From: Mallotus nudiflorus | Lineage: Eukaryota; Streptophyta; Magnoliopsida; Malpighiales; Euphorbiaceae | NCBI GenBank assembly: GCA_947683625.1 | Contig: CANTUR010000166.1 | Location: 3,985,001 to 4,049,000 of the forward strand | Length of the DNA: 64,000 nt | Direction of reading: 5' to 3' | Shown here: in pieces, positions 10,608 to 20,535 of the stretch | Position numbering within the stretch: the first letter of the stretch is position 1 | How the letters are laid out: each line of letters starts with the position of its first letter | Position numbers and translations under genes: made by a program | Notes under the pieces: generated by a model | The model's database searches: none | Seen by the model: only the letters and a program-made list of their open reading frames with translations | Told to the model about the DNA's origin: nothing

Positions 10608-13392
10608 CCAAATTTTTAATTATTAATATTAAATGTGGATTATTAAATTTAATTATTATTTTAATTAATTAGTGTTAATTATTATAAGATTATTAATATT
10701 TGTGTAATTTCAGTAAATTTAATTAATTGTTTAAAGTGTGTATGTATATGTTTATGTGTAAATAAAGGGAAGATATTATTATTTTTAAAATAATTATTTT
10801 GTACTTTTATACTATATTATAAAATATATATATATATATATACAAAAAAAAAATTTTCCTTCCTTCTCTCTCCCTACTTTTCTTTTCTTTTCTCTTCTTC
10901 CCCACACAGCACCTGATGCCACCCCACTGCCCAACCGCTGGTCACCACATCTCCGCCACCATATGCTTCTCTTCTTAGCGACACCTCCTCTCCTTTTCTT
11001 TTCTCTTTCTTCCTCGGGTTCCTTCATTGCCAGTGCGGAGAAGAGCACATCGACACCACCTCTGGCCACTCCAATGCTTATCACCAGTCTGAAAATGATC
11101 CTTGTCCTCTGGGCTTCAAAAGCCCTTCGTCAATTTTGGTTTCCAACTTCGATAAGCCACTCAATTTTGAGTAATTTGAACCTAAGTCATTTTAGTTTAT
11201 TTTGTTAAATTGAGCTTGAATTCGATTTTATTAGATATAGTTACTTTGAGATGAAATGATCTAAAGGTTGTGATCTTACTTGCTGTGATTTTTATTTAAT
11301 TTTTTGAATTTTTCGAGCGTTAGGTACTATTCACATCACTGTTTCGGATAGTCCCAGGTCGAAAATTTTTTATATTTTTAATAAATTCTATATATTGTAT
11401 AGATTAAACTTTGTGAAGAAAGTTTTATGAAATTATGTATAGAATTTAAGATATGAATTTTTAAAGTTTAAGTATTAATATGTATTTTTAGAAAATTATT
11501 AGAAATTGGTGAATTGTTTAATTTTAATTGAATTTATTGCTAAATATTTTGTTTTTGACAGATTTTTAAATAATAAAAGTATAAAAATAATTTTTATAAT
11601 TAATTTTCAGTTATTAGTTAACTAGTAGTAATTTTGGGAAAATAAATGAATAATGAATTTATTTATTATTTTTAAGCTTAAGTGAATCATTTATTTATTT
11701 TTAATGATTTTTATGATTTATTTGAGTACTTTAAATAGCTATTTATAATTTGTGCTAATTTGGTAGTAAAAATGGAAAATGGATTTCATTAATGAGATTT
11801 TATTATGAATTAGAAATTTTATTAATTACTTGGAAATAAATTTCCCTTATATTTTTATTATATTATTTTTTATATATGTTGTGAATTGTGGTTCTCTGTT
11901 GGGCATATGTATAGTGTGGGGCCTAACTCGAGTTGTTGAGTTGTGAGAATATTAGAAGTGTTGTTTCTATGTAGGAACGACTCTACTTCAATAGAGAAAT
12001 GTCCGTTTTACAAAGAAGACTCAGTCGAATTTTCAGTAGATTTCTCGTAAAATATAACATCGTTATGTGTTAATTCCAAGTCTATATAGCATTGTGTCTT
12101 AGATCGAGTCAACCTCATCATCTCATTATTTTATTAAATTTTGAGAATTTTATGAATTTATTTATATAAGCATATTTTAAATAAAAATTATTCATTTTAG
12201 AGAACTTTGGGACTAGAGCCATAACATTTGGGCAGCAGAGGACGCATTGCCTAGCATGCTCAACCTATGAATTGATTTTATAGAATATGTGTTGTGACGA
12301 TTTTTTTTATATTTTCATATGATTTAAATAATAATGAAATGCTTATATGAATTTATTTATATTGCTACATGCATGATTATTTCTTTATTTATAATGAATA
12401 GAAATTGAAGAATGTTTTATGGAATTTATTTTATTCCACTTTATTTGTTTATTTTATTTTATTTATTATGATTTAAATGATTTGAAAATAATGGTTGAAC
12501 ATACTATATGGTGGGTATCACCAGGATTGCGAGCGCACCAGTAATAATTATTTATATGGCCATTGATTAATTTTTGAGCCATAGTTGATCTTTGCTCTCT
12601 GGGAAAGATTTGTGAAAATGTGAGCCCTGGTTGAGCTTTACTTTCTGGGCAGAGGTATGATACTAGTTGGACTCTCGTCGAGTATGCTCTCTAGGCACCA
12701 GTGATCATTTAGAATAAGAGACCGACTGTGGCTGGACCCTGGTCAAGCTTGCTCTCTAGGACCGACAGTCAATTGGAATAAGAGAGCCAAATGGCTATTA
12801 GAATTTGATGATCTAGGTGTTCTACCATATTTTTCGCTAAAATAATAAATTTATATGATTTTGTACTAGATTTTTATATTAAATTAAATGATTTTTAATA
12901 TTTATTTTTATATTTATATTTATTTTATTTTATTTTTTTATTTTCAAAAAGGGCTTTAACAAATGTTTTCAAACCAGCATACATCTTATAAACTCGATTC
13001 ACTTAGTGAGGTTTGATTCCTCTCAACTTATTTTTTTTTAAAACCTCACAGTTAGCCTAGTACTAGTCATCGTTTGCACCAAGTTTCTTCTTCATCGGCT
13101 GCATTATGTATGTCTATTTGATTTAAACATTATGTAATCAAATTCTAGATACCACAGTAGTTTATTATGAAACTTGTATTATTGATATTATGGATTTGTG
13201 TTGTGCTGAAATATTATTATAATTGAGTAATGAATTATGTATTTAATAGTAATGATTTTATCCATGGTATTATTGTTAAGTGATTATTATTTATTTGCAA
13301 AAATTTTCAAGGCTTACTATGGGTTTCAGTTGCATTTTTACATTTCCCATTCCCTAGTGCTAGTCACATACCTCTAGGTTCAGGTAAGGACA
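10608..13392 (+). mobile_element. Solo LTR T2 of the T family, in Copia-2 pol
   Basis: About 2.8 kb with the T-family landmarks in order. They are a C-rich stretch near 10900-11000, a 'gagaaatgtccgttttaca' block at about 11993, 'accaggattgcgagcgcacc' near 12520, 'cactтаgtgagg'-type sequence near 13005 and the terminal 'cccattccctagtgctag' then 'ggaca' at 13392. The flanks aagac (10603-10607) and aagaa (13393-13397) could be the target duplication. The 5' start is not the usual TGTAAT, so that end is eroded or the boundary is a few bases off. Confidence 0.7.
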
Positions 13393-13720
13393 AAGAACAC
13401 TAACTTACTACCAAGAGGTTTCACAAATGGTGGACACGAAACAACATCCTAGGTCTAGTTTTCTTCAAGTGCAAGAAGTTCTATTTCAATAGTTCTCTAG
13501 CAATGTTCATGCTCCATTGCATGTTTATAGGATGAAGGAATAGAAATAGAAGATACAGTGGTTGTCAAAGATAAAGGAGAGGTGAAACCATACTTATCTA
13601 GTGGTCTACAAACTTGAGTACTTTGTCTAAGAGGTGCTAGTGCATTTACTAGAACAGGATCAGCATTAATGGAATGAGTTGGAGGGGGCCTGAAAGGTAC
13701 TAAATCTTGCGCCATTGGTA
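13393..13720 (-). pseudogene. Copia-2 region between integrase and RT
   Basis: Carries PSSYKHAMEHEHC, the conserved stretch ahead of the Copia RT, followed after a frame change by 'ALEEN' and 'PLGSKLVF'. That is the start of the RT domain, which continues beyond T2 at 10607. Confidence 0.7.
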
Positions 13721-13859
13721 AACTATGAGAGGTATAGAAGGCATGGAATTTGCATAAGAGTGAGTAAACATTGGTAAAATAAAGAATGAAGGAGAAAGAT
13801 CATCCTTGTATATGGAAAAAAATACTGATTTAAAAAAGAAATCATATTTTGAGAAATAT

Positions 13860-14750
13860 GAATACGTCATAAGTTGGGATCATAACAGAGAAAACCTTTT
13901 TGGTGTATCGAATATCCTAAAAAAGTACATCGAATAACTTGAGTTATTAGTTTTGTGCATTCGTATATAGGAAGATGAACATAGCACACACAACCAAAGG
14001 TACGAAGATTAGAGTAATTTGGGGTATGACCAAATAACCGAAAGAAAAGAGAAACATGGTTTAAGGAGGGAGAAGGCAACCTATTGATGAGGTAGACAGT
14101 GGTGGAGAGAGTTTCACACAAAAAAATGAGAGGGTCCAAATGACTCTAATAGAAGGGTGCGAACAACATCTAAAAGGTGTCGGTTCTTTCTTTTAGCCAC
14201 CCCATTCTGTAAAAGGGTTGAAGGATAAGACCTTTAATAAATTATACTATTGGTTTGCAAAAATTCTTGAAATAAATGAGACATATACTCACCCCCATTA
14301 TCACGAAGAATTTTGATATTGGTAGAAAATTGGATATGAATATGTGCATGCAAAAGGTTAAAAACAGAAAATAATTCATCTTTAGAATGTAGAAAATAAA
14401 TCCATGTGAATTGACTATAGTCATCAATAAAAGTGACAAAGTACTTGTAATTAGCATGGGAAGTAATTGGCACCATTCCCAACACATCACTATGTATCAA
14501 ATCAAAAGGTTGGACTACCTTAGGTGTGTGAACGGGAAATGACATTACTTTTTCCAAGCCTACAAGAATTGCAATCAAATTGAACAACACTAAGAGATAG
14601 TGACCCTTTATTCCTAAATAAACCAAAATTTAGCAAAGCATGAAGTACATTAGAGTTTGGGTGTCCAAGACATTTATGCCATGCTTGGTAATCAACATAA
14701 GTAGAATTACAAGTGATGATAGGTAAAGAGGAACATGAAGACAAAGATAA
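13860..14750 (-). pseudogene. Copia-2 GAG-pre-integrase and integrase, catalytic Glu replaced
   Basis: The zinc domain (14520-14744) shows WHKCLGHPNSN and CNSCRLGKSN. The core (14234-14626) has LIHSDVLGMVP and FIDDYSQFTWIYFL, then ILRDNGGEYMS, giving the first two Asp. The third catalytic position reads QNGVAKRKNRHLLD near 14200: Lys where the family has Glu. Further on, LINRLPSP and a LRTFGCVCYVHL stretch (13867-14139) match the C-terminal part. Stops and a frameshift separate these blocks. The protein could not integrate DNA. Confidence 0.85.
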
Positions 14751-14770
14751 TTAAAGAGGAAAAAGACATC

Positions 14771-15070
14771 CTACTTTAGGCCCCTTACGATCATCTTCCC
14801 CAATTGCTGATCCTGCACAACATAACTAGATTTAGAAAATTCCACTTTACAATCATTTTCAACTAATTTTCTAATGGAAACAAGATTAGTGTTAAGGTTA
14901 TAAGAGACAAAGACATTAGTTATGGACGAAGAAACATCACTAGTGGTAATGATAAGTAAAGAGTTGCCATTAGTTGTATAAATCTTGAGATTGCTAGGAT
15001 ATTTATTTACATTGGTGAGGAATTTAGCATTGTTTATCATGTGATGGGAAGCCCCAAAATTAAAGTACCA
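14771..15070 (-). pseudogene. Copia-2 aspartic protease remnant
   Basis: The minus strand reads FGASHHMINNAKFLTNV, then 'IYTTNGNSLLI' and 'NLVSIRKLVENDCKVEF' with a 'VVQDQQLGKMI' stretch, all typical of Copia proteases. The Asp of the active-site D-S-G is Asn-Phe-Gly here (near 15055), so it is inactive. Confidence 0.75.
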
Positions 15071-15136
15071 AGGAGAAGGCTTAGAAAAGGGTTTACTTAA
15101 GAGTCCTAATGCAGAAAATACAGAAATGATAATTTT

Positions 15137-16076
15137 CTAAATCATTTCAGGTGTCATAAATTGAATAGGAGTATGAGCACTTTGTGTCAGATATGTTGTA
15201 TCCATATAACAACCAGTACTAGAAGAACCAATTGAGATAGTATATGCTGTTACAGATCTCTTGAGAGGTTGAATAGGATATTCCTTGATGATATGGCCAT
15301 CCTTTTTACAATAGTTACAAAAAATTTTAAACAACTTGAAGCATAATGGCTAAATCCTTTACAACAAAAACACTAAATAATACTCATGTCCCTACTTTTT
15401 GGCTTGCCTTGAGTTAAATAAGCCATAAAAATAAAAGTGGATTTAAGTTGTTCCATGGTGGCTTGAGTAAGAATTCGTTGCTCCTCGCAAAATAAATCAT
15501 TAAGAGATGCATCCAAAGATGGGACAATTTCTTAATTCATAAGATTAGACTTGGTGCTTTCAAATTTAAATCTCAGTTTCATAAGAAATTAATCGCTCTT
15601 AATAGTTTCATATACAGATTGAACAGAATTAAGACCTTAAGAGGTAAGGTAGCATAGACAATATTAGTATATTCATCCCAAATATTCATAAAGCTAGAAT
15701 AGAAATTAGAGATAGAGAAACTACCCTGTTAGAGACTTGTTATCTCATATTCAAGCTGAAACTGACGAGCAGTGTTGTATTGACTGTAAAGTTTTTTTAA
15801 ATAACTCCACATTTCAGTTGTAGTTTTGAAGGGTCGAAGATTCAAGATGATGTTGGATTCAACAAATCCTAAAATCCATGCCATGATTTGAGCATCCTTG
15901 ACTTCCCGCTTGGAGTGCTCATCCTTTTCTTTTTATTTATCAAGTGCAGGTTTGCTGCCATTAATATGACCCCATAGATCTTTACCTTTAACAAATATCT
16001 TCAAATGAAATGCCCAAGCTTAATAGTTTTTACCATTGAAATAAATCAATAAGACATCATACTTGTTTGAAGACAT
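15137..16076 (-). pseudogene. Copia-2 Gag with damaged zinc knuckle
   Basis: It begins with ATG at 16076 (MSSNKYDVLLIYFNGKNY, then a stop in place of the usual residue before AWAFHLKIF). It continues through a Gag domain with DAQIMAWILGFVES and 'TTTEMWSYLKKLYS'. The knuckle at about 15290-15330 is CNYCKKDGHIIKEY, where the last Cys is Tyr. Several stops. The region is followed by the protease remnant. Confidence 0.75.
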
Positions 16077-16136
16077 AAGGCTGAGATAACTTGATCAAAA
16101 TAACTATGAATAAGGAACTAAACTAGGACTAAGAAG

Positions 16137-16390
16137 AATGCCCACTATATGTTATAAAAACAAGATGAAGTTTAGTTCTAAACATAGCTAAACTAACATA
16201 TACAAATTTGTCTAACAATAGCCTACAGTTAGTATATCCTAAATAAGGAAAACATAGAGAATTTACAATTATAAATATAATAATTATAGTTGTACAGGGT
16301 ATAGAATCAGCCATAGAATGGCATAGAATCAGCCATAGAATGACATATAATCTGCCATAAAATGAATGGCATAGAATCAGCCATAAAATC
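16137..16390 (-). repeat. Probable Copia-2 5' LTR/leader end with short tandem repeats
   Basis: The sequence just upstream of gag should be leader and LTR. At 16301-16386 the plus strand has about four imperfect copies of a 'catagaatcagccatagaat'-type unit (about 21-30 bp). I cannot define LTR borders because the matching 3' LTR is outside the window. Confidence 0.4.
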
Positions 16391-16586
16391 TATTAGCTTT
16401 GAATGACCAGCTAATTGGCAAGGTCTTATTGAACCTATATATATCATGAACATCTGTGAGATAAGGCTCTCCATTGACCCACTCGGGAACTATATACCCA
16501 ATGCCACAGTCTAGGTTAGGACACTCACTAAACCTAACCCGATATCCATTGCCAAATATATAAGGACAACTACTCACAAGAAACAC
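16391..16586 (-). other. Unrecognised open fragment, cysteine-containing
   Basis: An open minus-strand stretch of about 65 codons reads like real protein: 'GNGYRVRFSECPNLDCGIG' followed by 'YIVPEWVNGEPYLTD'. It has Cys spacing C-x4-C and no low complexity. It could be an exon of a host gene truncated by Copia-2, or part of the element's flank. I do not recognise the family. No clear start codon or splice borders are visible. Confidence 0.3.
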
Positions 16587-16599
16587 ACTCTTGAATCCA

Positions 16600-18066
16600 A
16601 TTCATGCATGTAGTAATATCTTATAAAAAGCTTGATAATGAAGCTGACATTCATAAAGCAAACCAAAATAAAATTTAAAGTTGAATAAATCATGGAAGGA
16701 CATTTATTTTTTCAAAATTTCAATGGTTAAAGGTAATAAATATTCCTAACAATCTTAAACATAACATGTTAATAACAAAAAAGAACCTTGAACATAAGGA
16801 AAAAGTTCATGCCTTTTGAAGAAATTCCTAGTGGAATAAACACTACAATATCAGCCTCTGCTTTATATTTCTCATATTGCATAGACAAAGAAAGTTATAA
16901 GTGTAAAAGGCGAATCAAGGAAGTAAAAAACATGATTGAGATTATCTAAAAGACTATAACTAATTTAAGAACTACTTAGTAAAGCACAGGCAAACATAGA
17001 ATAGATTGCAGGCCTGCCTCCACAGAAAAGAAATAAGTAGATATTTACTAAAACTATTATTATTATTTTTATAAATTTTAAATTTACTAATCACTAAAAA
17101 ATGATAAAAATGTTAGTAACTAAACAAACATTTGATGGTGCATGGTCAATTAATATTATATCAGAAAACTTGTTAACTCTTAAGAAAAGAGCTCATTTAA
17201 AAATTTCTAGGAGCACATTCATAACTTGCATGTAACTATTTAATCATATTAATCACCTTTCTCTCTTATGAACCTTAACCGTCTGTTTCCTCTCTTGGTC
17301 GAGCGGCCAACACTATAAATGGCATCCATGTTCTTGCTTGAAAACCTAACTTCATTATTGAAAATTAAAAGAATTGTAAGTACACCCCTCTTTATTATGT
17401 TCGTCTCCATGAGCATGAATTCAAGAGTTGGATTTACACCAAATGGATATTCATTGTCTTCTACATTCTATAAGAACACATATGATACTGTTACTTATTA
17501 GTTATATTAAAGAAAGGGACTAATAAATTGATAAATAGGTAGAATTATTAAACCTAAATAAGTTCCATAAGAAAGTGGACATCTTTGGTGTAGAGCTTAG
17601 CATGAAGGTTAGTGATAGCATGGTGGAGGTCATGGTTCAAAGGTTTTGCTCTTTTTAACCGATAGAGAACTTTTGGGTCCTAATAATAAGTATATAATCC
17701 TTTGCTAAAACCTCGCAAGCCTGCTTCACTTTCCATTTTTAACAAGAAATTTTGTACAAGCTAGATGGTGAAAAGTAAACATGCAATAATCTTTTATTAG
17801 AGTCAATTCTAAAAACTGTTAAGAGTTAATGGCTTTGTGGGGTTTCTAGCAAATGGTGTCCAGAAGAGGAGGAGGAGGAGGAGGAGGAGAAGAAGAAGAA
17901 GAAGAAGAAGAAGAAGAAAGATGCATTGATACTGATCACAGTTATAATTGGTAAGCGTCCAAACGATAAAATTGTCATTAAGTCCATAGGTACACGCCCT
18001 TCATTGTTCTATACACCACTTATTTTGATTTTGTAGATCACTTATTAAGCCCTCTTATTATTTTAT
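16600..18066. other. Non-coding stretch, no gene seen
   Basis: AT-rich sequence without homology blocks that I recognise. The open frame at 17319-17501 has no supporting motif. A GAG/GAA microsatellite lies at 17866-17919. Confidence 0.5.
17866..17919. repeat. (GAG)n(GAA)n trinucleotide repeat
   Basis: About eight GAG-type units followed by about nine GAA units on the plus strand: a pure purine tract of some 54 bases. Confidence 0.92.
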
Positions 18067-18484
18067 TGACATAATACATACATACATAACCTCATGTATT
18101 TGTCATTTTTTGTCAGTTTGACATTTGAATTTATAGTTTTGTCATTTTAACACCTGAATTTGACTAAAATACACTAATTTGTACTAATATGGTGACATAA
18201 TGCTTTTACTACTCCCTGTATTTGTTATTTTTTGTCGGTTTGACATATCTACTTGTAGTTTTTTATCAATCAAATCTTATGATGTGAAACATGTTAATTT
18301 GTTATTCCATGTTACACGTTCAGACAAAGGTTTCAAAATTATATTTTATTCCATGTTACACGTTCTGACAAAAGTTTCAAAATTATATTTTAGCTTAATT
18401 TAAGTGTCAAAATGACAAAACTATAAATTAAGATATCAAACTGATAAAAAAAATGACAAATACATAAAGTCATTTATATTACGC
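18067..18484. mobile_element. MITE-like element with ~95-bp terminal inverted repeats, copy 1
   Basis: The start 'cataatacatacat...tttgtcattttttgtcagtttgac' is mirrored at the end ('aaactgataaaaaaaatgac' then 'aaatacataaag'). The inverted repeats run about 95 bp with moderate divergence. The interior holds a tandem duplication of a 44-bp 'ttccatgttacacgttc' unit (18305 and 18349) that copy 2 lacks. No coding capacity. Confidence 0.75.
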
Positions 18485-18650
18485 CTATTTTGTACTTTTC
18501 CACTTATTTTGTTTTGCACATCAATTATAAACTACTAAGGCTACTTTAGAATGTTTTCAATATGTTTTGTACATTTTCTAGATTATATGTCATTAATTGA
18601 TTTGTGTTAACATCAGTTATCAACTCTTTATTATTTTTTGAGAAAATGAA

Positions 18651-19730
18651 ATTAACCTCCCTGAGGTTAGGTCTAATTTATATTTTAAAACATCATGCTT
18701 CAAATCGAATATTAACTTCCCTACAGTTTTAAAATCGAACACTTAAGGATTTTTGTTGACTTTTTTGCAAAAAATGATCATTATATCCTTGTCTTCTGTA
18801 AGAACAAATGACATTAACCTCTCTGAAATTAGTCCTAATTGACATTTCAAAACCTCTTATTTCAAAATCAAATATTAACCTCCATATAATTTCAAAATCA
18901 AACACTTAATGACTTTTTTTGCAAAAATGACCATTATACCCTTGTTTTAACATATGTCTTCTCTAATCCTATTACATATAATCCATAGCATGTTTTCTCT
19001 AATCTTATTACATAAAATCTCTAACATTTACCTTTTTCCAATTTTTATATTTTTTTAAAAAAATTAAAAAAGTTAAAATTTTATTTATAGATCTAAAAAT
19101 TATTAATTATTAATTCCTTTTAATTTTTGTAAATCTAAAAATTTTTCAACTTTTAATTTTTAAAATAATTTTTTTTGTATAGAAACTTTTTATTTTTTTA
19201 TTAAACGTATATGGATTGATTGTAAAATTTTTAGATCCATAAAAATTATTTTTAATTTTTTTTAAAATTTTTTAAGAAATATTAATAAAAGATTTTTATA
19301 AACTAAAAAATTTTTAAAAAATTATAAATATATATTTTAAAAGTAATTTCATCAATTCTCATTGTTATTCAAACATAAACTTTGGGGTAAATACTATGGA
19401 TTATATATAATGGGATTAGAGAAGACATATATTAAAATAAGGATATAATGGTCATTTTTTGTAAAAAAAATCAATAAAAGTATTCAAGTATTTGATTTTG
19501 AAATTATATGGATGTTTATATTCAATTTTGAAACAAAGGGTTTTGAAATGTCAATTACGCCTAATTTTATAGAGGTTAATGTCATTTGCTCTTACAGAAA
19601 ATAAAGGTATAATGGTCATTTTTTATAAAAAAAAATCAACAAAAATCTTTAAATATTCAATTTTAAAACTATAGAAAGGTTAATATTCAATTTTGAAATA
19701 GGAGGTTTTAAAATATAAATTAGTGCTAAC
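18651..19730. mobile_element. Foldback element with ~360-bp inverted arms made of two sub-repeats
   Basis: The left arm (about 18651-18975) contains two tandem units of about 165 bp, each starting 'attaacctc' and carrying 'aaaatgaccattatacc' or its variant. The right arm (about 19395-19730) has the reverse complement of both, for example 'ggtataatggtcatttttt' at 19607 and 'ggatataatggtcattttt' at 19440. The middle is an AT-rich spacer of about 420 bp. It encodes nothing. It looks like a foldback or MITE-type DNA transposon. Confidence 0.75.
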
Positions 19731-19734
19731 GTAT

Positions 19735-20535
19735 AATTTTTTCTTTTCTTCTTTTTTTTTTTTACTTTTCCAACTTGAAATATAGTTTGTTGCGGAGATT
19801 AAACTTGCTCTTGGTCAACGTGCGTGCCTGTCAATTGAGATTAAAACATTATCATATTTGATTGATGGACGCTGAGGTATTTTACTCCACATTATGTAAT
19901 TTCTGAACAGACCATGACTGCCCCTAACATTTATTCATTTTCTTAAGGATAAAGATTTGTGTTTACGTTTGAACTTTCAATTTAAAACTTCTTTTCACTA
20001 GATTATAAAGAAAAATTTACAAATTAGATTTTAAATTTTAAAAAAAATTTAAATTTCAAAAAATTTAAATTAAATTAAAAATATATATAAAAGACAATAA
20101 AGTAATTTTCGCTTGATATTACTGTTTATATCAAGAGTAGCGACATAGTATCATTTTCTTTAATTCTTATTGTCTTTGCTTGAACCATACATAATCAAAT
20201 TTGTGTAACGTTTGTGAGCTTTACTACATGTATATAGCATTATACTAACCAACTAAATCACAACGGATGTTCTTGCATAATTGCATTACATAAGAGATTT
20301 TGATTATCGACCTCTTAACCCATAGAGAAGAGATGACTAGAAAAGAAAATTATGGGATGTTTTATTTTAGACATTGTAATTTTTTTCCTCTGTAGTCTTC
20401 TTTTTAGCTAATTAAAGTGGTTAATTCTCCCCCACAAATGCAAAGGAAGGAGGGGAGGGGTTCCTTACTTTCATATAAACGTAAAGCAGCAACACATTGG
20501 TGTACATTTTAAAGTAAGCTAGACGCTTGCTTTAA
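19735..20535. other. 3' flank of BCAT gene, no gene seen
   Basis: AT-rich sequence. Minus-strand AATAAA at about 20358-20365 lies some 170 bp beyond the BCAT stop and could serve for polyadenylation. Nothing else recognised. Confidence 0.45.

Larger units (their letters stand above)
10006..16140 (-). mobile_element. Ty1/Copia element Copia-2, old, split by T2 and by Copia-1
   Basis: Minus-strand remains in the order gag (15335-16076), protease (14771-15070), GAG-pre-integrase and integrase (13860-14750), the linker before RT (13393-13720) and the RT start (10006-10607). T2 splits the RT at 10608-13392. Copia-1 cuts it at 10005, so the rest of RT and RNase H should lie left of the window. Many stops, frameshifts and lost catalytic residues mark it as the oldest element in this part. 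Confidence 0.85.

Noticed and set aside
17319..17501. Short plus-strand frame starting MASMFLLENL
   Set aside because: 60 codons with no conserved motif or supporting signals; could not be backed as a gene.
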